A stretch of DNA of 64,000 nucleotides from Megaustenia siamemsis (taxonomy: Eukaryota > Mollusca > Gastropoda > Stylommatophora > Ariophantidae): contig JAVIAB010000102.1 in assembly GCA_032433765.1 (NCBI GenBank), forward strand, positions 9,942,491 through 10,006,490, given 5' to 3'. Position 1 is the stretch's first letter, and every line of letters begins with the position of its first letter. The notes beneath the pieces are model-generated. The model ran no database searches. It was given only the letters and a program-made list of their open reading frames with translations, and was not told where the DNA came from. This document shows, piece by piece, positions 54,330-64,000 of the stretch. The translations under genes and the position numbers were made by a program.

Positions 54330-56300
54330 CCCCGTGTCCCTGGGTAGTGAGATCCGATATCTAAAAATCTCTGGGTAGTGAGATCTGATGTCTAACCCTC
54401 TCTGGGTAGTGAGATCTGATGTCTAAATTTCTCTGGGTAGTGAGATCTGATGCCTAACTTTCTCTGGGTAGTGAGATCTGATGTCTAACTTTCTCTGGGT
54501 AGTGAGATCCGATGTCTAACCCTCTCTGGGTAGTGAGATCTGATGTCTAACCCTCTCTGGGTAGTGAGATCTGATGTCTAATTTTCTCTGGGTAGTGAGA
54601 TCCGATATCTAAACCTCTCTGGGTAGTGAGATCTGATGTCTAACCCTCTCTGGGTAGTGAGATCCGATGTCTAACCCTCTCTGGGTAGTGAGATCTGATG
54701 TCTAACCCTCTCTGGGTAGTGAGATCCGATGTCTAACCCCCTCTGGGTAGTGAGATCTGATGTCTAACCCTCTCTGGGTAGTGAGATCCGATGTTTAACT
54801 CTCTCTGGGTAGTGAGATCCGATGTCTAACCCTCTCTGGGTAGTGAGATCCGATGTCTAACCCTCTCTGGGTAGTGAGATCTGATGTCTAACCTTCTCTG
54901 GGTAGTGAGATCTGATGTCTAACCCTCTCCGAGTAGTGAGATCCGATGTCTAACTTTCTCTGGATACTGCGATCTGATGTCTAACCCTCTCTCGATAGTA
55001 AGATCCGATGTCTAACCCTCTCTGGTTAGTTAGATATGATGTCTAGCCTTCCTCTGGGTAGTGAGATTTGATGTTTAACCCTATGTGGGTAGTGAGATAT
55101 GATATATAACCGTCATTGGGTAATGGGATCTGATATTTAACCCACTCAGGGTAATGAGATCCGATGTCTAACCTTCTCTGGGAGTTAAATCCAATGTCTA
55201 ACCTTCTCTGGGTAATGAGATTCGTTGTCTAAACTACTCTGGGTAATGAGATCCGATGTCTAACCCTCTCTAGGTAATGAGATCAAATGTCTAACCCTCT
55301 CTGGGTAATGAAATCGGATGTCTAATCCTCTCTGGGTAATGAGATCCTATGTCTAAACCTCTTTGAGTAATGAGATCCGATGTCTAAACCTATTTAGGTG
55401 ATAAGATCCGATGTATAATCCTCTCTGGGTAATGAGATTCGTTCTCTACACATTTCTGGGTAATGAGACTTGATGTCTAACCCTCTCTAGGTAATGAGAT
55501 CCGATGTCTAACCCTCTCAAGGTAATGCGATCCGATGTCTAACCCTCTCTGGGAAATGAGATCCGATGTCAAACACTCTCTGTGTAATGAGATCCGATGT
55601 CTAACCCTCTCTGGGTAATGAGATCTTATTATCTAACCTTCTCTGGGGAGTGAGATCCGATGTCTAACCTTCTCTGGGTAGTGAGATCCAATGTCTAACC
55701 CTCGATGGGTAATGAGATCCGATGTCTAACCCTCTCTGGGTAATGAGATCTTATTATCTAACCTTCTCTGGGGAGTGAGATCCGATGTCTAACCTTCTCT
55801 GGGTAATGAGATTCGATGACTAACCCTCTTTGGAGTAATGAGATCAAATGTTTAACCTTCTCTGAGTAATGAGATCCTATGTCTAACATTCTCTGCGGAG
55901 TAAGATCCGATGATTTACCCTCTCTGGTTAATGAGATCCGATGTCTAACCCTCTCTGGGAAATGAGATCCGATGTCAAACACTCTCTGGGTAATGAGATT
56001 CGATGTCTAACCCTCTCTTGGTAATGAGATCATATGTCTAACCTTCTGTGGGAAGTGATATACAATGTCTAACCCTCGCTGGGTAATGAGATCCGATGTC
56101 TAACCTTCTCTGGGGAGTGAGATCCAATGTTTATTTCACGTTGGGTAATGAGATCCGATGTCTAACCCTCTCTGGGTAATGAGATTTGATGTATAACCTT
56201 CTCTGGGGAGTGAGATCCAATGTCTATCCCTTTTTGGGGAATGGGATCCGATGTCTAACCCTCTCTGGGTAATGCGATCCGATGTCTAATCCTGTCTTGG
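54330..56300 (+). repeat. 31-bp satellite K, locus 3
   Basis: About 63 units of 'ctctgggtagtgagatctga' plus 'tgtctaaccct'. The left half is fairly homogeneous (gtagtgag); the right half is older and uses gtaatgag. The carrier flank at 54220-54330 has a B-box-like AGTTCGAACC near 54251 and 'gaatctatggtttctt', as at locus 2. Confidence 0.95.
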
Positions 56301-56462
56301 ACAATTAAAAATCGAAAAGAGGAAAAAATGAACGCTGTCAGGGAGAAATTAATGAAAAGACGGAGATCTCGGTTCGAAAGTTACAGATTTCGGGGCAGTG
56401 TCGCAAATTAGCAACACAGCGGATCTACGTCCAAATAACGAACTATTGTTGAGGTGACATAA

Positions 56463-56985
56463 AGTAAAGAGCCACATCACGTTAAGTGGCGTATAGGGGA
56501 ATATAGAATTAGTGACCATAATTTGTATAGTAAAAAGGAAAGTACCCCCGTCACGCCAAGGGGCGTATAGGGAATATGGTGTTAGTGACCATAAATTTTA
56601 CAGACCTTCAGCACGTGATTTTTGGGGTAATGTGGTCGGTATTACGCCAGTGCCGCTTTAATTTCCCAGAAAAAAATCCGGTACTCATTTAAGGCTGGAT
56701 GAACCCGAAAGCTGTCAATTGGGATCGAACCCTACCTCTTGTCTGCTGTAGTTCAGTTCTCTAACCACTGAGCTATCGCGGCTCCCATAATCTGTATAGA
56801 CCTTCGGCATATGATTTTGGGGGTAACGTGGTCGGTATTACGCTCATGCCACTTTACTTTCCCATTAAAAAAAATCAGGTATCCAATTAGGGCTGGAGAA
56901 ACATGGTAGCCGTTGATCAGGATCAAACCAGACTTCTTGTCCTTTATAATGCAATGCACTAACCAGCGAGCTATCGTGGCTCTCT
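56463..56985 (-). mobile_element. Older SINE-1 split by a younger SINE-1
   Basis: Tail part at 56463-56530 and head/body part at 56787-56985 together make one diverged minus-strand SINE-1. The intervening 256 bp is a second copy. Confidence 0.85.
56531..56786 (-). mobile_element. Younger SINE-1 inserted in SINE-1
   Basis: Flanked by ATAATTTGTATAG (56518-56530) and ATAATCTGTATAG (56787-56799), a 13-bp duplication with one mismatch. Complete from the 'taaaaaggaaagtaccccc' tail to the GCTATCGCGGCTCCC head. Confidence 0.9.
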
Positions 56986-57023
56986 ATGATGACAAGGAGA
57001 AAGTACATTCAAGATTCACTAAC

Positions 57024-57189
57024 CTGATGATTCTTTCACAGACGCTTTTAAATATGGTAACTTTGTCAGCGCTTCAGGAGTCACTGGTTGATCCATGCCA
57101 AGTACTCTGTGAACCTCTTCACGCAGCTTTTCTTGTTTCTCTGGATTCACTGCCAGGTTGTAGAAGAAAGTCTGCAGATTTTTAGCTGT
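57024..57189 (-). CDS. Cytochrome P450, exon ending at the K-helix
   Basis: A 166-nt minus-strand exon (acceptor CTCTATCCAG beyond 57189, donor GTTAGTG from 57023 leftward). It encodes TAKNLQTFFYNLAVNPEKQE, EKLREEVHRVLG and the K-helix PYLKASVKES. This is the I-helix to K-helix stretch of a P450: 'NP..Q..LR.EV' then 'LPYLKA..KE'. The Glu of the ExxR motif is visible. The Arg should follow two residues later, but the exon ends with a lone G that cannot start an Arg codon, and the next recognised exon (44120) needs the other phase. The upstream part of the gene is outside the recognised sequence; a Polinton lies upstream. Confidence 0.85.
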
Positions 57190-57374
57190 CTGGATAGAGA
57201 GTAAGAATTCAGGGCCATTAATTCACAATAAAGAATGTCCTCAACGTCAGTGATATGTTCCTGAATTGAAAACAAAAGCTGAAACACAGTTACGGGAAAC
57301 CGTTTTCATTATACCTGACAACAGTAAAAGTCTTCGTATAACTCAACATCTCGATGAAGGGGAGTGTGTCTCAC

Positions 57375-58187
57375 CATTATACCAGCTCGAGATATTTCTT
57401 CACTCGAAAGTATACCGTTAGCACGGACGTCCCGCTAGTGAATGGAATGGTTTTTCCATGTTCGTTGGCGAAAAGGATTTCCATGGTATCGAAGGAAAAT
57501 CTACTCAGGGGTAGGTAGTGAGGCTTAAATCACGTAATATCGTAGATCTGAAACACCGCTGTGTGATTTCTATTGAAAACAGGCACGCTCCTGAGGAGAG
57601 GCACCATCACATCCCCGTTGGTCTGGGGAAACGAGATCGCAGTAGACGTAGACATTCTTCGCAACACTTTCCAAGTCAATTACGCCCACGCTGTAGATAT
57701 CGGGAGTCGTGTCTGATATAGAGGTCGTGGGGAAGGCTAACATGTTTTTAAAAGTGTCGCTTATGGTAACACTGACACCTTTTTCGTAAAGTTTCAAGAT
57801 GGCTTTATTCACCTCATTTGCGTAAATGAATCTCATTTTTTTCGCTTTCACATCCCCGTTCGACTCATCCTCCGCCTCCGCTTTTATAATCAACGCATTC
57901 AACGCGCCGATGAACGCATCGGGTTTCTTGTATAACCCAGGCTCCAGGCTCACTTTGAAATGAAATCTAGCGTCGCAGATATCGTCGTTAGCGAGAGATT
58001 CGTACCGAATCCAGACATCACCCTCTATTACACTGAAATAATTTAGCAGAAATATCTCCACCAGTGCGATCTTATACTGCGGCGAAATGTCAATGGTCTG
58101 AGGGAGTTTAACGAAAAAGTGGCCGAGGTTATTATCCTTAAAAAGTTCCATAGATGCATTGCTTTGTAGGGTGACATAAAAACTCAT
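57375..58187 (-). pseudogene. Polinton F54H12.2-like conserved protein, broken
   Basis: Starts MSFYVTLQSNASMELFKDN at 58187. The N-terminal region with KLPQTIDISPQYKIALVEI is the hallmark of a protein found next to Polinton integrases and known by the C. elegans name F54H12.2. It may be a virion component, but I know of no proven function. The first frame runs to 57570. A frame change near 57595 and a stop near 57530 precede the recognisable end (YLPLSRFSFDTMEILFANEH, then IPFTSG and a short strand) at about 57375. Defects: at least one frameshift and one nonsense codon. Confidence 0.75.
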
Positions 58188-58209
58188 TTTACTCGTTTCA
58201 CCGTCGCCT

Positions 58210-58495
58210 CTACAAGTTTGGATTCGGTAGCATGTAACCCAAACAGCTGCTCAGTAGGGCTATCCACAGTTTTCCCTCATTTGCGTCTGGCTTTTCGGTA
58301 GTCATATTGCTACAACTGTATATATAACTACCACTTGACAAATAAAGACAAGTTCTAAGTAGGGAGATAGTTTCCCAAACATCGACCTCAGTGTGGTTCG
58401 CTCTCTCCTCACTCCCGAGTTTACGGCTCGCAAATCGGGCTCTCCAAAAGTTACCACTTCTTCTTCCTCTTCCTCTTCTTCTTCTTCTCTCACAT
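58210..58495 (-). other. Small acidic/hydrophobic open frame
   Basis: After the integrase stop, the minus strand has a Glu-run (about 12 E, encoded by the CTT/TCT-rich stretch at 58455-58490), then a mixed segment ending in a hydrophobic stretch LVFICQVVVIYTVVAI. The only ATG near is internal. It could be a small membrane protein of the element or noncoding; I do not recognise it. Confidence 0.3.
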
Positions 58496-59568
58496 CTAGT
58501 TTTTGTATCTGACAATGTCCTTGGTCGGTATCCAAGTGTTAAATGAGGAATCGTACCCAAACCATTTAACTAAACTCTCTTTTCGCCCAAATGATGTGCG
58601 ACGCTCGGTTATGATACTCTCGATTCTGTACGATTCTGCTTGTCTCCAACTTTTTAAATTTCTGGTGTGTAGAATGACCTTTCTATCTCATCGCCCTTAT
58701 CGTCTTTCAACACATATTTAACGGGGTTTGTTTCATTTACTCGACTGATGGAAAACAGTTCCTCCGTCCAAGCCGGGCATAACCCTTTTTAAAATTGGCT
58801 CTGCCCAGGACCAGTCTAACTCGATCATCAGGCTTATACAGGGGTCTTTCAAATTTAAAGTTGCGTTTGCTATTATACAACGTGTTCCATACCTGTTCTT
58901 GATTGTGTGCGTTGACGTCGACCGGTGCCATTTTTATACTTCTGTGATACGAATGGTTATAACTTCGAAGTAGGGCGGGTAGGACTCGGACATAAGACAG
59001 TTTATTGGATTTCATGAAATATCGCCACATCCGTTGTTTCAGAGCCCTATTAAAGCGTTCCACCACGGCGGCCTTAATATCTTCGTTATGTGTAGTGAAA
59101 AAGTGAACGTTGTTGTCAGCGAGGAATTTCTTAAATGTTCTGTTCAGAAAATCTGACCCCTTATCCGTTTGAAAACCCACGGGTTTCCCATCGAGAAATA
59201 TCTTACCGACGGCTTCCACTAAGGATTTCCCCGTTTTGGTTCGTATTGGTACAGACCACGCGAATTTACTGAAAACGTCCACGCAAGAAACCAAATAGGA
59301 ATACCCATCGTTGTGGTTTTTTCAAATGTCTCAAATCAATTAGGTCTGCCTGATATTGCTGTTGGGGGCCACTCGTTATAATGGGACGTCTTTCAAATCT
59401 GCGACGAATTGGTTTATGAAGGGTATAGGTATCCTGATGACTCAACCATTGTTTGATCTTTGCGAGTCCCAGTGTGGTGTTACGTTGCAGGGCCGTTGCA
59501 CCACTATACGCCCCTGATCGACTAGGGTCAAAGTAATGACGTCTCAATATTTTCTCCACCGTTTCCAT
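58496..59568 (-). pseudogene. Polinton integrase (DDE, retrovirus-like) with chromodomain-type end, broken
   Basis: Starts METVEKILRRHYFDPSRSG at 59568. The catalytic core shows QYQADLIDL (first Asp), FQTDKGSDFLNRTF (second Asp) and KAAVVERFNRALKQR (Glu), with 34 residues between second Asp and Glu, as in retroviral-type integrases. The C-terminal part (about 58500-58640) reads LVKWFGYDSSFNTWIP, a chromodomain-like fold used for target binding. It joins the element's DNA to the host genome in intact elements. Breaks: a one-base frame change near 59300, beside a six-base homopolymer, and a stop near 58735 between core and chromodomain. Left as found, it cannot make the full enzyme. Confidence 0.85.
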
Positions 59569-60017
59569 TTTGGTGTTCCAATTTTGAGATTCCGCTCTTT
59601 CTTTTTTTAGGTCTCATGTTATAAGTGGTTACGGGCGGAGTGGTTTCATTACCTAGCTTTGGGGTTTCCGGTGGTGGTGGTGGTGTCTTGCTCTGCTCTG
59701 GTGATACCTCGAGTGATGGTGCTGGTGGTGGTGGTGGAGAAGGTGTTTTTCTGTTGCCGTGTTGTGTTGAATGAGATCGACCGAGCCCAATGAGCGTCGT
59801 TTATACTGCTCCAATCTAGTTAAATCGTGCTGCAGGGCACGTTGGTACATTCTGGCCTTATCAGCGGGTGCTAAATCATCGCGGAATAGGATACGATGCA
59901 TTTAATCATCTAAATCTCTCAAGTTGTCACCGATCGCATCGGGCGGGGTATACGTGCTAGTAGTCTGTTTCAGACCCTCAAGGAATCGAGGATCCATCAA
60001 GATCATTTGTTGGCCAT
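59569..60017 (-). pseudogene. Polinton small conserved protein with Pro-rich tail, broken
   Basis: Starts MANKMILMDPRFLEGLKQT at 60017, only 2 nt after the upstream gene's stop. A stop at about 59903 interrupts it (DLDD, stop) before RDDLAPADKARMYQRALQHD. The latter has the 'D..L....K...Y..AL......' helix seen in small proteins near Polinton integrases. A Pro-rich stretch encoded by GGTGGT repeats (59660-59745) follows in another frame. Function unknown. Confidence 0.6.
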
Positions 60018-60019
60018 TG

Positions 60020-60346
60020 TTACGCACTTAGTACTCCACCGAGAAAACTTAATATAGGACGAAGCATGGCATCTATGAACCCACCGGTTTGTAGAATCCC
60101 TTTCCGCCGCTTAAGATTCGGTTTCTTTTTAGTGAGAAGTCTCAACTTGTTCTTGTGTCGACGTAGCTCGCACTTCTGTCGCTGAGTGAGTCTAACATTA
60201 CCTTTTAATATGTTATGACAACACTCGCACAAAAAGTTAATGAGTTTGGGAGAGGCTGTTTTTAATATGGCTCTAAAACCGCTCGGCGAGGCGGCGCGCA
60301 TACATTTCAACATTTCACCGTGCCGTCTAAGTGATTCATCACACAT
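60020..60346 (-). CDS. Polinton small basic protein, intact
   Basis: A 108-codon frame starting MCDESLRRHGEMLKCMRAAS. It is very basic in the middle (RRHKNKLRLLTKKKPNLKRR) and ends with a hydrophobic Gly-rich tail, GGFIDAMLRPILSFLGGVLS. The pattern 'LC.C..N.LKGN..L...QK..LRR.K..LR.L..KK' followed by 'GGF' is one I associate with Polinton/adintovirus gene clusters. A DNA-condensing virion role is plausible by composition only. It starts 7 nt after the ATPase stop (60353-60355) and ends 2 nt before the next start, an operon-like packing. It is the only unbroken gene in the cluster. Confidence 0.7.
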   Translation of the reverse strand: MCDESLRRHGEMLKCMRAASPSGFRAILKTASPKLINFLCECCHNILKGNVRLTQRQKCELRRHKNKLRLLTKKKPNLKRRKGILQTGGFIDAMLRPILSFLGGVLSA

Positions 60347-60352
60347 GATTCT

Positions 60353-61014
60353 CTACTTTGGCACGTAGACGATTTGTCTCTCCCCTGGGAATATTTTTGT
60401 TCTCAATCTAAGATTATCAGGTGTGTCCTGACGAAGATCGACCAGCAAATAACCGTGAGGAGACGCTGTCGCGTCCTTAAAACTATCTTAGAGGTACCCC
60501 ACCTGTCCTGGGTACATTTGTTTAGCCAGATTGATAATTTGACTCCCGTCTCTCGGGTTCTTGAAAAGGACTAAATAGTGCGTATTGAGACTTATGGTTC
60601 GATGTTCTTTATTTTCTCCGAACAGATTTTGAACAATGTACAACACACTAATATCTCTGTGATGACAACCTTTGGTGAATAATTTTGTTACCCGCTCGTC
60701 CGTCTCAGACATCAAGTCATCGATGCCCATCAGGATGTCTGATCAGAAAGACCAGGAAGTCTTCTCTTCTTACCACCTTCCAATTTATCGACGTCTGGTA
60801 GACCCTCGATAAATCTCACTGACCCCATAGTCTCGTATATCGGTTGCCATTCCTCATAACACCATATAACTTCCTCCTGTACGGGGACAGCTAACTCGTG
60901 AAGGTTCTGTATAAACTTTTGCACAAATACCGTTTTTCCACACCCTGTAGAACCGGCTATCAGAGCTGTGAAGGAATGATTCCATCGGGGATCCATCATC
61001 ACAAGTGCTACCAA
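60353..61014 (-). pseudogene. Polinton packaging ATPase (A32/FtsK-HerA type), broken
   Basis: Starts MVALVMMDPRWNHSFTALIA. Walker A GSTGCGKT is encoded at 60931-60954. A frame change near 60730 separates it from the Walker B region (IDDLMSET) and the strand LNTHYLVLFKNPRD. A nonsense codon (TAA) at about 60488 precedes the C-terminal part that ends YVPK at 60353. The family powers genome packaging into capsids. Both nucleotide-binding motifs are still visible, but the gene has one frameshift and one stop. Confidence 0.82.
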
Positions 61015-61019
61015 CTTTA

Positions 61020-61451
61020 GTGATTATACCACCGACAAAATAACAACGAGTGATTTTAGGTTAGCGCGCGAGGTTTCCCCTCTTCAACTAACACCTATTT
61101 TAAAATCCACATCCTATATAAAGACTACAGGGGTTTCCTTGTCTCAAGCCGCATTACCAGAGACCGAATTGGTACACGCACATACATACACAATTATTTC
61201 ACGCATCATCGTCCAGGTCAGCTGGGGATTTCCCACACATCACCCTATTTTGGTTCAGTTCCAGGGGTCACTGAACATGTCGCAACATAACGTATTACCA
61301 CGCCTGATAAAGTATTGCGTTCGCTGCTATAAATATACGGTCCTCGACCCGATAACCGTAAGGGTATAAAGCCCCAGTCGATCAGTGTACACACACACAC
61401 ATAGATAATCAGCGTCTGTTACCAGGTGGCTTGTATTTGTTTTCTTTGAAT
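61020..61451. promoter_or_regulatory. Divergent intergenic region with TATA boxes
   Basis: Between the minus-strand ATPase and the plus-strand PC4-like gene. TATATAAAG at about 61115-61123 and GGGTATAAAG at about 61362-61371 both face the plus strand, and a TCAGTG initiator-like motif lies at about 61382. Spacing from the second TATA is slightly short. Reading it as the element's own promoter region is inference. Confidence 0.45.
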
Positions 61452-62200
61452 ATGGAGTCGTGTAACTTGAATACGCCAACTTCGTTTGATGTCAGTGACC
61501 AGCGCATATTTATGCCACGTGGAAATGAGACTGTATTTCCATTGTCAAAAGATGGCGTTAAGGCAGTCTCGGTTTGTATTTTTCGTTACAGACCATTGAT
61601 AAATATAAGGACGTATAGCGGTGATAGTTTTTTGAAGTTTCCTACCAGAACTGGGATAACACTATCGAGAGAGGAATTTATCACGTTAGTTGAGATGCGA
61701 GAGGAAATTTTAACCGCTTATGCTAACCTCAACTACACGCCACCTCTCGTTAACCAGAACTACACGTCACCTCTCGTTAACATGAACTACACGCCACCTG
61801 TCGCTAATCACCAGAACTACACGCCATCTCTTGTTAACCACCAGAACTACATACCATTCTTGTTAACCCGAATCTCATCAACTACACGACCCCTTTTGTT
61901 AACCAAGGGGACCTCACTCTTGTTAATCAGACGACAGATCTGGCAGTCAATATGGATGCCCCGGGTGTTTCAGCAGAGTCACCAATTACCTATTTCAGCT
62001 TTGATCAAGGTTTTGTCAAAATGGAAGGCGGTTGTGTTTTGAAGGCTAATGAAACTTCCTATGCACCTGTGTTTGATAGACATTTAAGACAAACAAAAGT
62101 ACCACCAAAACAGGAGGAGGAAACCCAGACGCTTAAAATTATCAACAATCGGACAGTAATATATTTTCAAATATGTGTTGAATTAATAAAAACTGTGAAA
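61452..62200 (+). pseudogene. PC4-like protein with NYTPPLVN repeats, frame-broken
   Basis: ATG at 61452 (MESCNLNTPTSFDVSDQ). Residues about 28-80 (VFPLSKDGVKAVSVCIF, RPLINIRTY, FPTRTGITLSREEFITLVE) follow the PC4/Sub1 pattern, strands then 'R.GI.L..EE...L', a ssDNA-binding fold that several Polintons carry. From about residue 95 there are at least five repeats of NYTPPLVN type. A one-base frame change inside the repeats near 61855 moves the repeat (NYTTPFVNQ) and a further conserved-looking segment (SFDQGFVKMEGGCVLKANET) into another frame. It is transcribed away from the other genes. The true stop is uncertain (near 62200). The role in the element is unknown; replication or transcription is a guess. 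Confidence 0.65.
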
Positions 62201-62227
62201 TATAGAACGAATTTTGTTTTGCTTTAT

Positions 62228-62305
62228 CATGAATATGAAAGAGAGAGAGAAACACAGAGAGAGAGAGAGAGAGACAGAGAGAGAATTTTGCTTTACATTG
62301 AATGT

Positions 62306-62345
<40 letters not shown>
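62228..62345. repeat. (GA)n microsatellite with a duplicated flank
   Basis: AG-rich tract in two blocks separated and followed by 'ttttgctttacattgaatgt', so the block plus flank is duplicated. Confidence 0.93.
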
Positions 62346-62346
<1 letters not shown>

Positions 62347-62364
62347 TTTTGCTTTACATTGAAT

Positions 62365-62640
62365 GTGAAAGTGCGAGTTCGTCACTATTTAATGTTAGAT
62401 TATTAGCACAATCTTACGCCAATCGACACATGATGATACTAATAACACACTCGACCAATAAAGGCACCCTTTCCCCAAGTTTTAGAACCTCTACACCTCT
62501 GTTTCCCCCCTTTCCCCAAGTTTTAGAACCGCTATAATAACACCTGGCACATGATGATAACGATGTTAGCGATACTACATTTCGACCAATAAGGCACCCT
62601 TTCCCAAGTTTTAGAACCGCTCTAATAACACGTCAGCATT
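62365..62640 (+). repeat. Imperfect duplication with CCCAAGTTTTAGAACC
   Basis: 'ccccaagttttagaacc' occurs three times (about 62472, 62513, 62603) with 'cgaccaataaggcaccctt' before two of them. No function recognised. Confidence 0.75.
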
Positions 62641-62654
62641 GTAGCGCCCCTATC

Positions 62655-62860
62655 CCCACGCCGCGACGCACGCCATGACCCGACCACCGAGCCGTCAAGC
62701 CCCACCGCACGCCGAGCCGTCACGCCCCACCGCACGCCGAGCCGTCACGCCCCACCGCACGCCAAGCCGCGGACAATTTTGCACGGTGCGGTTTCGGTGC
62801 AAAATCCATTGTCTTTGGTGCGGTTTCGGTGAATGTTATTGCACTTTTGTTGCGCATTAA
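62655..62860 (+). repeat. GC-rich 25-bp repeat and HHTT flank
   Basis: Three to four units of 'gccgagccgtcacgcccca' plus 'ccgcac' at 62690-62770, then 'ggtgcggtttcggtg' twice (62786 and 62817). The most GC-rich spot of the right end. Confidence 0.8.
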
Positions 62861-62869
62861 CAGCCACCA

Positions 62870-63012
62870 ATACTACTGCCGCTTTATTTTCCCAGAAAGA
62901 AATCCAGAACCCATTACAGGCTGGTGAACCCGGAAGCCGTCGGTTGGGATCGAACCTTACCCCGTGTCCTTTGTAGTCCAGTTCACTAACCACTGAGCTA
63001 TCGCGGTTCCCA
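62870..63012 (-). mobile_element. SINE-1 head half
   Basis: Minus-strand body start and tRNA-like head with intact A and B boxes (GGTTGGGATCGAACC, GAGCTATCGCGG). The tail is missing. Confidence 0.82.
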
Positions 63013-63014
63013 AT

Positions 63015-63385
63015 AACGGACAGTAGACAAATGAAAAGACGATTAGAGTTCACAGATATGTTATTTCTCAGAAGAATGTTGAAAGTTCCCTGGACAGCTG
63101 AAAAGACCTACGAGTTAATTCTCATGGAGACCAACACAAAAAGAGAGCACGTAAAAAACATCAGAAAGGAACAATCAACATATCACGGGCAAATATTAAG
63201 AAGTGGAAAGTTGGAATACTTGGTTACAACTGGCAAAATACAGGGAAAGAGAGATCGCGGTCGACAAAGAGAGAAGTTGCTAGACAGCTTGGTGTCGTGG
63301 CATAGAAAACTCTCCACAACATAGTTGATACTATGTATTGTGAATAGAGAATTACAGAAGGACATGGTCGCCTATCACCCGATAT
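63015..63385 (+). mobile_element. LINE family C, 3' fragment
   Basis: Encodes MKRRLEFTDMLFLRRMLKV, then the LEYLVTTGKIQGKRDRGRQR tail. It lacks the usual triplet tail; the SINE follows. Confidence 0.8.
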
Positions 63386-63397
63386 ATGTAAGTAGAT

Positions 63398-63650
63398 AAG
63401 TAAAGTACCCCCGTCACGCCAAGTGGCGTATAGGGAATATGGTGTTAGTGATCATAAATTTTACAGACCTTCGGCACATGATTTTTGTTGTGATGTGGTC
63501 AGTATTACGCCTGTGCCGCTTTACTTTCCCAGAAAAAAAATCCGGTACCCATTTAAGGCTCGGTGAACCCGGAGCCGTCGATTTGGATCGAACTCTAACC
63601 CTTGTGCTTTGTAGTCCAGTTCACTAACAACTGAGCTATCGTTGCTCAAA
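63398..63650 (-). mobile_element. SINE-1, near full length
   Basis: Tail 'cgtcacgccaagtggcgta' at the left, B box region GATTTGGATCGAACTC (mutated) and A box region AACTGAGCTATCG at the right. Confidence 0.85.
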
Positions 63651-64000
63651 CCCGGTATATGACACACGATTAATTATTTTTTAAAAAAATATAAATACAT
63701 GAGATCAGGTAATTATAGCTTGTTTCATAACTCGTGCCCAACTTTTAAAATCGATAGCTTTTTAAGCGCTTGTTGTAAGTTGTTCAAAATTTGCATGTAA
63801 AGTTATAATGATTAGAACCCAACAGGGAATTAATTTTATTTTAAAAAAAACATTTGGTTATTATTGTTGCTTATTTGATTTATATCAATTTATAACGACC
63901 CATTGATGTAGTCAAAACTTAATGTTTACAGTATTTTAAGTTAAAAATAGCGAGTAAAAATCTATACACGGTAAAATTGACGTGTTTGCACGCTTTCGCC
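63651..64000. other. AT-rich end of window, no feature recognised
   Basis: No ORF, repeat landmark or splice-flanked coding block seen. Confidence 0.5.

Larger units (their letters stand above)
57345..62205. mobile_element. Polinton/Maverick (adintovirus-type) remnant
   Basis: A cluster of genes typical of these large virus-like DNA transposons: integrase, A32/FtsK-like packaging ATPase, F54H12.2-like protein, a small basic protein, a small Pro-rich protein and a divergent PC4-like gene. No PolB, major capsid or protease is in the window and no terminal inverted repeats are seen, so this is a partial, inactivated copy. It lies upstream of the P450 exon at 57189 and is probably in a P450 intron. 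It appears more GC-rich than its surroundings. Confidence 0.85.

Noticed and set aside
62200..62540. Arg/Glu-alternating open frames
   Set aside because: They are translations of a (GA)n microsatellite.

Overview
This is a repeat-dense, AT-rich window from an animal nuclear genome. It has spliced genes with GT-AG introns, tRNA-derived SINEs, many 5'-truncated LINEs, Tc1/mariner relatives, a decayed Polinton/Maverick and abundant minisatellites. The style suggests a marine invertebrate, most likely a mollusc and perhaps a gastropod. That is inference from repeat content and gene structure, and the species cannot be fixed from sequence alone.

Two host genes can be supported. (1) On the + strand, 596-20570 holds five exons covering the peptidase domain and C terminus of a USP35/USP38-type ubiquitin carboxyl-terminal hydrolase; the N-terminal part lies left of the window. 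(2) On the - strand, 35896-57189 holds four exons of a mitochondrial-clan cytochrome P450: the stretch before the K-helix, the GGYKVPAG region, the heme loop and the C terminus. A short exon between the second and third is not found, and the first junction does not keep frame. The two genes converge, and their last exons are about 15.3 kb apart.

Region by region: 1-20570 is the USP gene with TE-filled introns. 20.6-35.6 kb is intergenic LINE, SINE and minisatellite sequence. 35.9-57.2 kb is the P450 gene, whose largest intron (12.8 kb) holds a roughly 4 kb (TAAC)n tract and a DD83E transposase remnant. 57.3-62.2 kb is a broken Polinton with remnants of a capsid-region-type protein, an integrase, small conserved proteins, a packaging ATPase and a divergently oriented PC4-like gene. 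62.2-64 kb is satellite, SINE and LINE sequence.

LINE tails are labelled here by their C-terminal motif. A: RRSTTEMIN. B: IYRRIGRIGWK. C: MKRRLEATEMGFLRRML. D: RRMTGNSLRDRVRN. E: RKVTNNTRRDRIPN. F: VFVEDLCSTGS. G: RRLRWLGYVQRIEENRIH. H: LARDRDSFR...SKGHAT. I: RNase H. J: DLRRAMW...EEKLYG. Most end in ATG/TGA-rich triplet tails. 'SINE-1' is a tRNA-derived SINE of about 265 bp. 'Element Z' is a dispersed noncoding repeat of about 400 bp.

The most striking pattern is that functional boundary sequences have been amplified into tandem arrays. The 5' splice site of USP exon 1 is copied in a 21-22 bp array, and the 3' splice site of USP exon 4 (with the first 10 exon bases) is copied in a 17-unit, 58-bp array. 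Separately, the 3' ends of at least four LINE families and the SINE tail have grown into minisatellites, in different registers at different loci.
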